Source of the DNA: Pantanalinema rosaneae | GTDB taxonomy: Bacteria; Cyanobacteriota; Cyanobacteriia; Leptolyngbyales; Leptolyngbyaceae | Direction: 5' to 3' | Assembly (NCBI RefSeq): GCF_050753385.1 | Contig: NZ_JBLZFZ010000012.1 | Coordinates: 62,001-126,000 of the forward strand | Length of the DNA stretch: 64,000 bases | Shown: piece by piece, positions 52,675 to 60,603 of the stretch | Layout: each line of letters begins with the position of its first letter | Numbering within the stretch: position 1 is the first letter of the stretch | Position numbers and translations under genes: made by a program | Notes under the pieces: generated by a model | The model's database searches: none | What the model saw: the letters and a program-made list of their open reading frames with translations, nothing else | What the model was told of the DNA's origin: nothing

Positions 52675-52947
52675 TTACGGACCCGCAAAAATCGCATCTT
52701 CAATATCCTGGCGGCTGAGCGAATATTTGAACGATCGCTGCACCGCTCTGGCACGATCGCCAAATTCAAAGTAGCGCACAATCAGTTGATCAACATCCAG
52801 CATCAGTTCTGCCTTCCAACCCGGTTGATCGAGATACCAGCAGTGCAACTCAGCTTTGTCCTGCTGACACCCTTTGGTGATCAGCCATTGCTCAATATCA
52901 GGGAGTGGGTGGTTATAGAGGGGGGTATCAGCCGATGGAAGTGTCAT
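52675..52947 (-). CDS. DUF3143 family small protein
   Basis: This is a 90-residue protein of a cyanobacteria/plastid-lineage family. It opens MTLPSADTPLYNHPLPDIEQWL and has WKAELMLDVDQLIVRYF followed by a SLSRQDIEDAIFAGP C-terminus (both typical; the first is quoted as TPLYNHPLPDIEQWL). The ATG at 52947 fits the family; another ATG is at 52962. It lies 44 bases downstream of a J-domain gene on the same strand, a pairing I recall in other cyanobacteria. Function unknown. Confidence 0.8.
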   Translation of the reverse strand: MTLPSADTPLYNHPLPDIEQWLITKGCQQDKAELHCWYLDQPGWKAELMLDVDQLIVRYFEFGDRARAVQRSFKYSLSRQDIEDAIFAGP

Positions 52948-52991
52948 GGAAATAGGGATCATGCAGGTAAAAACTCATGCTGAAGAGGGAA

Positions 52992-53594
52992 CTAGCCTAG
53001 CCACCAGGGGTGTAGCCAGGATATCATTGCCGGAACCGTTGGTGAAATCGTATCTCCCCGAGTTAGCCCGATCGCGATCGCTAGAGCTAAACAGCCAATA
53101 AACGTCAGCGCCAGGATGAACAAAGCAAAAATTTCCCCGGGAGATAAGGGTCGATCGGTGGGATCGAGATATGCCGACGATTGATAGGGACGAGCGGAGG
53201 GGGTGGGATGATGCAGGCTGGGTAACGGTTGCATGACTGGCACTCGTGAGTAGCCGATCGTCCGATCATAAGCGATGCGGCGCTCCGGTTGGCTCAGGGT
53301 AGCGTAGGCTTCATTCAACTGTTGAAACTTAGCGGTGGCGATCGCCGCTGGTAGGGTCGTAGTATCCGGATGATAGAGCTTACTTAAATCACGATAGGCT
53401 TGCCGGATATCGCGTACCGAAGCGGAGGGATGGACTCCCAGCAGAGCGTAGTGGCTGGAAGTCGGAGGTTGGGCAAACAGCGTCTTGCTGTCTCTAGGTT
53501 TGGCGGATGTGCGATCGTGAGTCACAAGCAGTCCCAGGATAGCTTTGAAATACGGCGATCCAACTTTTGAATATTCTAACCAGGTTAGAGGCAT
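52992..53594 (-). CDS. J-domain membrane protein
   Basis: This is a 200-residue protein. The J domain spans about 48-112 with YALLGVHPSASVRDIRQAY, the invariant HPD in KLYHPDTT, and FQQLNEAYATLS. A Pro-rich linker follows, then one transmembrane helix near 160-180 (IFALFILALTFIGCLALAIAIG), so the J domain would face the cytoplasm or stroma-like side. It should recruit an Hsp70 (DnaK) to a membrane client. The start may be downstream of 53594, because the first 30 residues are not J-domain sequence. Confidence 0.85.
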   Translation of the reverse strand: MPLTWLEYSKVGSPYFKAILGLLVTHDRTSAKPRDSKTLFAQPPTSSHYALLGVHPSASVRDIRQAYRDLSKLYHPDTTTLPAAIATAKFQQLNEAYATLSQPERRIAYDRTIGYSRVPVMQPLPSLHHPTPSARPYQSSAYLDPTDRPLSPGEIFALFILALTFIGCLALAIAIGLTRGDTISPTVPAMISWLHPWWLG

Positions 53595-53615
53595 GGCTCA
53601 AACCGCCAGCCACGT

Positions 53616-55049
53616 TCATGATGATGTTTTACCGTTCACTACGGGGGAGTGATTAACGATTCCGCAAATTCCGGCTAAGAGTAACCAACCGATCACGTTA
53701 ATCCGGGCATCAAATAGCGTCACATCAAACAGGCTAAAGAAAGCGCAGCCCATAAATGCTACAAGAAACGTGAAGTAGATCAGGCGATCGTAAATCTGTT
53801 GTTCCTGATCCGGGGCGCTGGCAGGATAGGAATGCCAATTGACGAGATATTGGCTGCCTTGCGTTACCACCCAACCCACTATCCCTACCAATAGCACCGT
53901 TGCCGGTATCCCGGTTTCTGCCAGCAGCATTAACACCAGATTATGGGGATGTCCCAGGATGGAATTGACTTGAGCCTGATAGAGTGGCGTAAAGTTGCGT
54001 AAGCCCCATCCTAACCAGGGACGTTGTTCTGCCATCGACCAGGCGAATTTCCATTGCGTCGTGCGTAACATCCGCTCGGGTCGATCGGGGTACAGTTCAT
54101 CCGTTAACCGCGCCCAGAAAAACGCTGGCACGATCGCCCGCCAACCCTCCCGGATGGGAGATGGGGCAAATGCTGCCATCAGCACCGCACTGATGAGTGC
54201 TCCCACACCGACCAACAACCACCGCCAACCTTGATACAGCGCAAATGCTAGACCCGCGATCGCGGCAATTGCCCAACCATTGCGAGAATTAGTCAAAATC
54301 AGGGCGATCGCATTCCCAGCGACGATCGCCGTCAGGATCAGCAGCTTAGGGGTGATCCATTGTCGGAGAGTAGCCCCCAGTTTAGGACTGGCAGGGTGGG
54401 ATCTCTGACCCTGAACGGAATTAAACCTGAACGATCGTTGATTGACGGCTTCGATCCATAGTCCTAGTGCCAGAATGAATGTCACTACAAAATAGCTGGC
54501 TAAGACATTGGCATAGAAAAAGACCGACGACATCCGACCGGGAGGATTACCCCCTGCCCGAATCAGCCAATCCACGACGATGCCGAATAGCTGGATATGC
54601 CCACTCCAGCCCAGCCATTGCTGTCCCAAACCGATTACCACCACCGGAACTGACCCCGCGACCAAAATCCAGGCAAGCCGCCGAAGTTGAGCCGGAGTGC
54701 GAATCAGTTCGCTTAACACCGCAAAGGCGAGAAAAAACGGCAGGAAATTAAATACTCCCCAAAACGCCGCCTCCCGGATCTGGGCAAAGGTGGCACTCAA
54801 CAGCATCAGCCCACTGACGATCGCCAAGCCCTGATTGATCCGACGTTGTCGCAGGATGGGAAATTGTTGCCAACCCAAAATCAGGGCGATCAACAACATG
54901 CTGACTCCCCCTAGAAAACTACTCATGGGTAAGAGCAAACATGCCCACTGCGTCCAGTCCCACCAGAACTGAAGCTTGGGGTCAGGATGTGGTTGGGGCG
55001 GGAGGAACTGCTTCAGCGATCGGCTAAGCCGGTTCAAAACATTCAGCAA
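53616..55049 (-). CDS. O-antigen ligase-like (Wzy_C) membrane protein
   Basis: This is a 477-residue integral membrane protein with 10-12 helices and the Wzy_C/O-antigen-ligase signature region: LILTNSRNGWAIAAIAGLAF near 248-267, and later RTTQWKFAWSMAEQRPWLGWG with LGHPHNLVLMLLAETGIPA (quoted in parts). Such proteins ligate or polymerise lipid-linked glycans; some cyanobacterial members were named IctB. No glycan cluster is present here. It starts at TTG 55049, overlapping the YaaW gene's end by 26 bases; the next in-frame ATG is about 40 residues in. Confidence 0.82.
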   Translation of the reverse strand: MLNVLNRLSRSLKQFLPPQPHPDPKLQFWWDWTQWACLLLPMSSFLGGVSMLLIALILGWQQFPILRQRRINQGLAIVSGLMLLSATFAQIREAAFWGVFNFLPFFLAFAVLSELIRTPAQLRRLAWILVAGSVPVVVIGLGQQWLGWSGHIQLFGIVVDWLIRAGGNPPGRMSSVFFYANVLASYFVVTFILALGLWIEAVNQRSFRFNSVQGQRSHPASPKLGATLRQWITPKLLILTAIVAGNAIALILTNSRNGWAIAAIAGLAFALYQGWRWLLVGVGALISAVLMAAFAPSPIREGWRAIVPAFFWARLTDELYPDRPERMLRTTQWKFAWSMAEQRPWLGWGLRNFTPLYQAQVNSILGHPHNLVLMLLAETGIPATVLLVGIVGWVVTQGSQYLVNWHSYPASAPDQEQQIYDRLIYFTFLVAFMGCAFFSLFDVTLFDARINVIGWLLLAGICGIVNHSPVVNGKTSS

Positions 55050-55884
55050 AGCAGTCCGCCCGAGTTAAACGAATTTGTGCCAGAGCGTAGACCGTGGGCA
55101 CAATCCGACCGTAGTTGGTCGCGATCGCTCGCCACCCCAGATCGGCAAAAAACCAGATCCATAAGGCTGGTCCTAAACACGCAAATAATCCCCGTACCGC
55201 CGTATACCGCGCCGCCGATAAGGTCATGCCGCGTCGAGCGGTTTGCAACACAACGTAATGCTGGAATTGGCTGGCAACGGTAGCACTGCCTAATGCCACC
55301 GCTTGTTGAGCTACCTGATAGCTGGCAAAATGAATTGCAAACTGGCGGGCAATCTGTTGCAGCAATAAGGGACGCAAGACTGATGTAACGGCTAAGGCTG
55401 TTCCCCCTTTCAGCACCAGGCTCATGGGATCCTGTTGAACCGCGATCGGTAATTCCGGCAGCAGTTGGGCTTTGCTCAGGGAGCGCTTGAGCCGAATGGT
55501 TAACTGGTTCTGTTCCGTGGGGGGTAGCTGCTTCCAGGCGCGGGCAAGCAGGTTCAGGAAAACTTCTTCCTCCAGGTCGATCGTAGACATGGAAGCCTTA
55601 TAGGGCAGCTTGAGGTAGCGGCAGACCTGAATCAGAATTTCGCGATAGGATAATTGCTCTGTTTTGCGGCTGAGAACGGTGACCCCATCGGCAGCCAGAA
55701 ACCGAAATCGTTCCTCCAACGTATCGAGCCAAATGTCACGGTCTTGGCTTTGTACCGCCATTGGATCGGGGGTATTGAAATAATCTAATGGGTTAAATTT
55801 GGGGCGGAATAGGATCTCGGTTAGATCGCGTAATTCTTCCTCAGTTGCTAACTCCAATACTGCTCTCAGTTCATCCACTGCCAA
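55024..55884 (-). CDS. YaaW family protein (UPF0174)
   Basis: This is a 286-residue protein. It has the family's N-terminal helical region (MAVDELRAVLELATEEELRDL, shown in part as LELATEEELRDLTEILF), YREILIQVCRYLKLPY, and a C-terminal membrane-prone half with KGGTALAVTSVLRPLL and LFACLGPALWIWFFADLGW. YaaW is of unknown function in enterobacteria. Starts with TTG at 55884 or GTG at 55878 are possible; no ATG is present near. The 3' end overlaps the O-antigen-ligase-like gene, so the two are probably cotranscribed. Confidence 0.7.
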   Translation of the reverse strand: MAVDELRAVLELATEEELRDLTEILFRPKFNPLDYFNTPDPMAVQSQDRDIWLDTLEERFRFLAADGVTVLSRKTEQLSYREILIQVCRYLKLPYKASMSTIDLEEEVFLNLLARAWKQLPPTEQNQLTIRLKRSLSKAQLLPELPIAVQQDPMSLVLKGGTALAVTSVLRPLLLQQIARQFAIHFASYQVAQQAVALGSATVASQFQHYVVLQTARRGMTLSAARYTAVRGLFACLGPALWIWFFADLGWRAIATNYGRIVPTVYALAQIRLTRADCFAECFEPA

Positions 55885-55990
55885 GTCCTCCCCGGCTGTA
55901 AGATTGCCGTTGCTGGGACTATTCTACTAAATCAACCGAAGTGCTTATGGCTAACTTTCGTACTATTCTGCCCAACTCATCGGTCTAACT

Positions 55991-56028
55991 AAAAAGCTCC
56001 CTAGAGCTAATATTCTCCAGGGAGCTAA
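55991..56028 (-). terminator. Rho-independent terminator of the small basic protein gene
   Basis: On the minus strand AGCTCCCT (56026-56019) pairs with AGGGAGCT (56002-55995) around a 16-base loop and is followed by TTTTTAG. It lies 27 bases after the stop at 56055. Confidence 0.82.
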
Positions 56029-56054
56029 CGCAAAATTATGGACTAAATGCTGAA

Positions 56055-56240
56055 TTAGGCGAGATCCGCAGCACCCTCAGCGCCCTGGCTCATGCCCTCT
56101 TGATCGCGTTCGTCTGTCATGCGATCGCCACCGGGTCGCCGTCTGCCAAACCGACCTGTGTTAGATTTTTTGCGAAATTTCCGGGCATAAGCCTGGTTAC
56201 GAAGAGCTTTTTCTTTCTTTTGGTTGCGGCGTTTAGCCAT
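56055..56240 (-). CDS. Small basic cyanobacterial protein
   Basis: This is a 61-residue protein starting at 56240 with AAGGGAG 5 bases upstream. Residues 1-40 are extremely basic (MAKRRNQKKEKALRNQAY, then RKFRKKSNTGRFGRRRPGG), suggesting nucleic-acid or ribosome binding. The tail is acidic and Gly-rich. I recall short proteins beginning MAKRRNQKKEKA in other cyanobacteria, but no function. A longer frame from 56348 has no ribosome-binding site. Its own terminator follows, so it is likely a monocistronic gene. Confidence 0.75.
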   Translation of the reverse strand: MAKRRNQKKEKALRNQAYARKFRKKSNTGRFGRRRPGGDRMTDERDQEGMSQGAEGAADLA

Positions 56241-56378
56241 GTCTACTCCCTTATGGAACTGCCAATCATTGCAACATACAAACATACGATGCCCGAAGCC
56301 GACGCATGGCATTCGAGCAAACTGATAAATACTTCGGTAATCAGTCAAGAAGACTACTTTAACATAACTCTCCCGTTG

Positions 56379-57761
56379 TCAGGTGGAGGTGAGCAAATTC
56401 CGAGCAAATTCAATCGCCTCTGCTGGGGTGTTGATTAATCCCTCGGCTCTGGCTAATTGTACGGCAGCCAGCAATTGACCAATTTGGGGCCCCGCCGGAA
56501 GGTGCAACGTCGTCATCAAATCCTGTCCTGTCAGCAGGGGAATCGGATGCGCAACGGGATCTTCCGGGACTAGAAATCGTTGGATTAAGGGTGAGATCGC
56601 CTCTAGAGCAATACCCTGGGCGATCGCGAATACCGCTAGAGCGGGAAAGGCGGCTCCCACGCTTTGAAACAAAAAGTATTGCTCCCGCAACGATAAATTT
56701 ATCGGTATGCCACTCGTGGCTTCAGTGGCCTCAGCGTTAGTTCGGTGAGCGGCGGTACATAGTTGAGGCAGCGCTTTCAACACGGTACTGACAGCCTGGA
56801 TCTCTGTGCGGCTGTATTTTAAGCTGCGGAGTTGAGCTTCTGCCGTGATTGGCAGGGATGGTAGTAAGCAGGCAAACTTAGCGGTCATTAACCAGTTACG
56901 GGCTGACCCGGAAGCTCCAGATTCCAACACATTCAGCGGTTTTGTTCCACTGCTGGATTTCGGGATATCGATCGCATGGGACTGTCCACTCCGAGTCGGA
57001 ATCCGAATGCGATCGAGCAACGCCACGACAAACTCTGGCATGACTTCCTGCAACCAGATCACTGTCTGATCCATCCGGGCTAATAGCTCAAAACTGGCGA
57101 TCGTGGCATCCGGTAGCCAGGATTTCAACAGGTCATTCTGCCAGGCTCGGGTCAGCCAAACCGTCCCACCGGGGGCACTGAGTAAATAGTTCAACTCAGA
57201 TTGAATCCGCTCTGCCGCGATGCGCTGTAATAAGGGCGCAAACTGATGGATCGCGGTGGCTGTGGCTGGGTCGAGGTAGAAGTTGAGTTGGGCAGACTGC
57301 CGATAGGCGCGTAACAACCGCAGGGGATCTTCCTGTAAGTTCTCGGCAGACACCATGCGAATCAGCCGTTTTTCTAAATCAATACAGCCGTTGAGCGGAT
57401 CAATAAATTCGGCGGTATGGGGATTGTAGGCGATCGCATTCACCGTGAAGTCGCGCCGATGTAAGTCGGCTTCTAAGCTATCTCCCACCTGTTGGGCAAA
57501 ATCGACGGTGCCCTGCGGAAACACCACTCGGGCAATCTGGCGTTCGGCATCCAGCAGCACAAAGCCAGCCTGGTAATGACGCGCGATCGTGCGGGCTGTT
57601 TCTACTACTCCGGTTGGCAGCACAAAATCTAAATCTAAGTAGTCACTATGCCGCCCCAGCAAGCCATCCCGAACACTGCCGCCTACCAAATACGCCGTTC
57701 GCGGCAACCATTCCAGGCTGAAGGGCCACGTGTGCGGAGAGAGTGCCGAAAATGCGGTCAC
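56379..57761 (-). CDS. tRNA nucleotidyltransferase (CCA/CC-adding type), short form
   Basis: This is a 460-residue class II nucleotidyltransferase from the GTG at 57761, where the conserved SALSPHTWPFSLEWLP begins. The active site is YLVGGSVRDGLLGR followed by the Asp pair in YLDLDFVLP. DLHRRDFTVNAIAYNP, LRLLRAYRQSAQLNF and the ERIQSELNYLL neck motif follow. An ATG at 57941 would add 60 unconserved residues. With the DHH-CBS enzyme at 5049 the genome has two CCA-type enzymes, consistent with split CC- and A-addition in cyanobacteria. Which half-reaction this one performs is not provable from sequence; by elimination CC addition is more likely. Confidence 0.88.
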   Translation of the reverse strand: MTAFSALSPHTWPFSLEWLPRTAYLVGGSVRDGLLGRHSDYLDLDFVLPTGVVETARTIARHYQAGFVLLDAERQIARVVFPQGTVDFAQQVGDSLEADLHRRDFTVNAIAYNPHTAEFIDPLNGCIDLEKRLIRMVSAENLQEDPLRLLRAYRQSAQLNFYLDPATATAIHQFAPLLQRIAAERIQSELNYLLSAPGGTVWLTRAWQNDLLKSWLPDATIASFELLARMDQTVIWLQEVMPEFVVALLDRIRIPTRSGQSHAIDIPKSSSGTKPLNVLESGASGSARNWLMTAKFACLLPSLPITAEAQLRSLKYSRTEIQAVSTVLKALPQLCTAAHRTNAEATEATSGIPINLSLREQYFLFQSVGAAFPALAVFAIAQGIALEAISPLIQRFLVPEDPVAHPIPLLTGQDLMTTLHLPAGPQIGQLLAAVQLARAEGLINTPAEAIEFARNLLTST

Positions 57762-58053
57762 AGAAATGGGTGGCTGATTGTCCAAACCCTGATCTAATCC
57801 TGTCCAATCTAACTTCAACAATAATTCAACCCTAACGATGTCAATAGCGAAGTCAATAGCGAATTGATGCAACTCATGGGCGGTCTTTACATCTTCATGC
57901 CTTGCTGTAATGAAACTCAATCCGACAAGGGATGAAATCATCCATGCGCCTGAGCTAGATTAACAAAAAAGTCACGCCATTCCTTCAGTTAATCGCCGCT
58001 ATTGAATGGGATGCCACTGTACTGCCGTTTCGGGGATAAAGGAACGAGGAATC

Positions 58054-58302
58054 ATGTGTATTTGTATCAATTGTCACTATGTCGATCGTTGCCTGACCTA
58101 TCATGCGGTCGAAGAACAGCACCAGCAGCCTCACCTGACCGAAGCTCCAGACTTTGAGGCGACGGAACCGACGATTAATGTCAACATTCGATCGCAGGGC
58201 GAAATTATCGAAATGGAGTTTGATGTCGTGGGTTGCCAGAGCTTTCAGCAGGAGCAAGGCAAATGGGCGCGGCTCCGTCCCGGTGAACTGGTGCCAACGT
58301 AA
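58054..58302 (+). CDS. ycf34: Ycf34 family Fe-S protein
   Basis: This is an 82-residue protein starting at 58054 with GAGGA 4-5 bases upstream. It opens with the diagnostic MCICINCHYVDRCLTYHAVE. The cysteines at 2, 4, 7 and 13 are those reported to carry an iron-sulfur cluster in Synechocystis Ycf34, a protein needed for photosynthetic electron transport and thylakoid organisation. A further Cys lies in DVVGCQSF. It precedes lepB by 92 bases on the same strand. Confidence 0.95.
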   Translation: MCICINCHYVDRCLTYHAVEEQHQQPHLTEAPDFEATEPTINVNIRSQGEIIEMEFDVVGCQSFQQEQGKWARLRPGELVPT

Positions 58303-58394
58303 AACACTCTGCAAAATTGGCTCGTCATCTGGGCGATCGGGTAACCGTAGGCATAAGCTTGCCCTGGAACCCGGCTCTTGCAAGAATGGAGTTT

Positions 58395-59015
58395 ATGACA
58401 TCTGAGAACACAACTGAGCAACCAACAGCTAAACCCACTTCTGCCAGTGCTGCCAAACCAACGGGCTGGAAATTTTGGTTAGATAATATCCAGATTTTGG
58501 TGATTGCCTTAATTCTGGCACTATTGATTCGTGTATTTGTTGCCGAACCGCGATTTATTCCATCGGATTCTATGGTGCCGACCCTGGCAGTGGGCGATCG
58601 TCTGGTCGTGGAGAAAGTCTCCTACACTCTGCATCCCCCGCAATTCGGTGACATCATTGTGTTTGATCCCCCGCCGCAGTTGCAGGAGATGGGCTACCAG
58701 AAGGATCAGGCGTTTATTAAACGGGTGATTGGTCAACCGGGACAAACCGTTGCCGTTCGTCAGGGTCGCGTGTATGTGGATGGGCAACCCTTGACGGAAC
58801 CCTATATTGCTGAACCGCCGGAATACCAGATGCCCCCGGTGCGAGTTCCCGATGGCATGGTATTTGTCATGGGCGACAATCGCAATAACAGCAACGATTC
58901 CCATGTTTGGGGCTTTTTACCCCAGCAGTACATTATCGGACGAGCCTGGTTGCGCTTCTATCCGATCAATCGGATTGGGCAAGTGACGATCGCTAAAACC
59001 GCAAATAATGCATGA
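58395..59015 (+). CDS. lepB: Signal peptidase I
   Basis: This is a 206-residue membrane serine protease cleaving Sec/Tat signal peptides. One N-terminal helix (IQILVIALILALLIRVFVAE) anchors it. The catalytic Ser59 is in IPSDSMVPTL, and the general-base Lys109 is in FIKRVIGQPG. The box E motif MGDNRNNSNDSHVWG is present. The ATG at 58395 has GGAG 4-5 bases upstream; an ATG at 58386 is also possible. Its 3' end overlaps the convergent helix-hairpin-helix gene by 23 bases. Confidence 0.95.
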   Translation: MTSENTTEQPTAKPTSASAAKPTGWKFWLDNIQILVIALILALLIRVFVAEPRFIPSDSMVPTLAVGDRLVVEKVSYTLHPPQFGDIIVFDPPPQLQEMGYQKDQAFIKRVIGQPGQTVAVRQGRVYVDGQPLTEPYIAEPPEYQMPPVRVPDGMVFVMGDNRNNSNDSHVWGFLPQQYIIGRAWLRFYPINRIGQVTIAKTANNA

Positions 59016-59541
59016 GTTCTGCCGTTAGCTGACCGGGTAAGGCAAGCCGTCGCTGGAGATGGCTGAGATTGCGGTAAGCTCCCTGTTTACGGTGTTGCAC
59101 GATCGCCTTTGCCAGATACAAATCCACCCCTGGAATCCGCACTAACATCTCTACGCTCGCAGTATTGGGATTAATCGGTTGAACGGCGCAAACGCTGTCT
59201 GGGTCGTAGTAACAAAACCGTAATATTGGTTCTAGTGGCTTTAAGTACGAGATCGGCAGGCTGAGGGCAGCGGCAAGATCATCAACACAGTGAAACGGCA
59301 CTCCGGCGCGGGAAAGTTCAACCAGCGATCGGGCTTGATGAATCGATAAACCTGGTAATCTCAGCCAATCGTCTACAGTCGCCTGATTCACATCAATCTG
59401 AATCCCTAAACTGGCGGCGAGTTGAACTTCCGCGATCGACTGCAAGCGGTAGTAGGGATCATGCTGAATTTTCTGGCGAATGGCGGCAGGAATGCCTGAA
59501 CGCGGTTGGGTGACAGTGGATAACCAGTTGCGCAGAACCAT
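58993..59541 (-). CDS. Helix-hairpin-helix (ComEA-like) protein
   Basis: This is a 182-residue protein with two helix-hairpin-helix regions: DVNQATVDDWLRLPGLSIHQA (near 50-70, core VDDWLRLPGLS) and NPNTASVEMLVRIPGVDLYLAKAIVQHR (near 124-150, core VEMLVRIPGVDLYLAKAI). Such modules bind DNA non-specifically, as in ComEA. No signal peptide is visible, so it is not a typical competence receptor. It converges on and overlaps lepB. A GGGGAGATG repeat tract abuts its start codon. Confidence 0.75.
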   Translation of the reverse strand: MVLRNWLSTVTQPRSGIPAAIRQKIQHDPYYRLQSIAEVQLAASLGIQIDVNQATVDDWLRLPGLSIHQARSLVELSRAGVPFHCVDDLAAALSLPISYLKPLEPILRFCYYDPDSVCAVQPINPNTASVEMLVRIPGVDLYLAKAIVQHRKQGAYRNLSHLQRRLALPGQLTAELMHYLRF

Positions 59542-59599
59542 GATGAGGAGCGGGAGAATGGGGAGATGGGGAGATGGGGAGATAGGGAGGTGGGAGAGG
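59542..59599. repeat. GGGGAGATG tandem repeat abutting a start codon
   Basis: There are four to five units of GGGGAGAT(G), followed by AGGGAGGTGGGAGAGG. It begins directly at the start codon of the helix-hairpin-helix gene (59541) and ends at the stop of the TM2 gene (59601). It fills the whole spacer between the two. Confidence 0.75.
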
Positions 59600-59600
59600 A

Positions 59601-60020
59601 TTAGACCAGGCGATCGAGGAGTTGGCGGCGTTTTTGCTCAAATTCGTATTCGGAAATTAACCCATCTGCCCGGAGTTGATCCAGTTGGCGGACGGCATCG
59701 GCGATCGCGCCAATCTTAGCGGTATCGACTGGCTCGGAGGTTGCCGTAACCTTACCCGGTTCTGAAGGAATGCCATAATTAAACCGTTGGTCAAAGCGAT
59801 CGGTTTCCTGGGCTAAATACCAGATGCCTTCGATCGCGCTGGCGACTCGGGGAATGGGAGTCCAGGACAGCAGCAAGTATAAGACTCCCCAGACGGGTTG
59901 ACGCAGGTAGAATTTATGGAATCCGGCAACTGGCGCGACGGCTCCGGCAAATGCTAATAGGGAAGCCACTTTACGGTTTCTGGGCTGACTGAACACATGT
60001 ACCCCCGATCGGTTCACCAT
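59601..60020 (-). CDS. TM2 domain protein with SHOCT-like C-terminus
   Basis: This is a 139-residue membrane protein. The TM2 domain (about 15-70) has two helices around VAGFHKFYLRQPVWGVLYLLL, and the C-terminus (about 110-139) has the short SHOCT-like motif LDQLRADGLISEYEFEQKR. This combination occurs in many bacteria without a known role. It lies upstream of the helix-hairpin-helix gene on the same strand, separated only by a repeat tract. Confidence 0.8.
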   Translation of the reverse strand: MVNRSGVHVFSQPRNRKVASLLAFAGAVAPVAGFHKFYLRQPVWGVLYLLLSWTPIPRVASAIEGIWYLAQETDRFDQRFNYGIPSEPGKVTATSEPVDTAKIGAIADAVRQLDQLRADGLISEYEFEQKRRQLLDRLV

Positions 60021-60603
60021 TTGCCTCCTATCCTACCCTTAGCGATTGCCGAGAAATACAGATTTTCCCCTTTGGATCTATCCTGTTTGCTCCAAGTTGG
60101 CACAGTACAGTAAAGAAGCAACTACTTCAGTCCGGGGCGGTTCACTACGCATGGAGCTACTTAATCGGCATAGAAACCATTGATTCGGCAGGTTTACCCC
60201 TCGCAAGCTGCCATAGCTGCCATCCTTTCCTAAGATGAACGAGTCATAGGTCATGGATGGGTGGGATATGGCTAACCGATCTCTTGACCGATCTCTTGAC
60301 CTAAACAGTCCGAGCTTAATAATTTGTATGCAAATCAAATTTTGAGTTGTGATCCGTTACCTCACCCTTTGCGTAAGAGTAAGGCAAGCTAAGATTAGCG
60401 CTAGCATTCCTGGTATCCCGTTGAGCAACCTGTACCAACTCGCAGGATGATTAGATACACCTCGGGTTTGGATGGGTCTACCTGTTAGGGGTGATTGACG
60501 ACTACCGGGAGGTTGAATTAGTAATCTAGCAGTCGGCTCGCTACCCTAGAGGAAAGCCAGCATCTCCAGTGGATTTTTTTGAAGCTGCACAAGGCGTTTG
60601 TTA
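60021..60603. other. 583-base intergenic region
   Basis: This is a divergent spacer between the TM2 gene and the DnaJ-TPR gene. It contains a 12-base tandem duplication CCGATCTCTTGA at 60276-60299. No tRNA, structured RNA or convincing gene was recognised. A minus-strand frame at 60078-60338 has no ribosome-binding site or family resemblance. An unannotated small RNA is possible but unsupported. Confidence 0.5.

Noticed and set aside
60078..60338. Minus-strand frame of 86 codons in the 583-base gap
   Set aside because: The internal Arg-Asp-Arg-Ser repeat comes from a 12-base duplication, and there is no Shine-Dalgarno or conserved feature.
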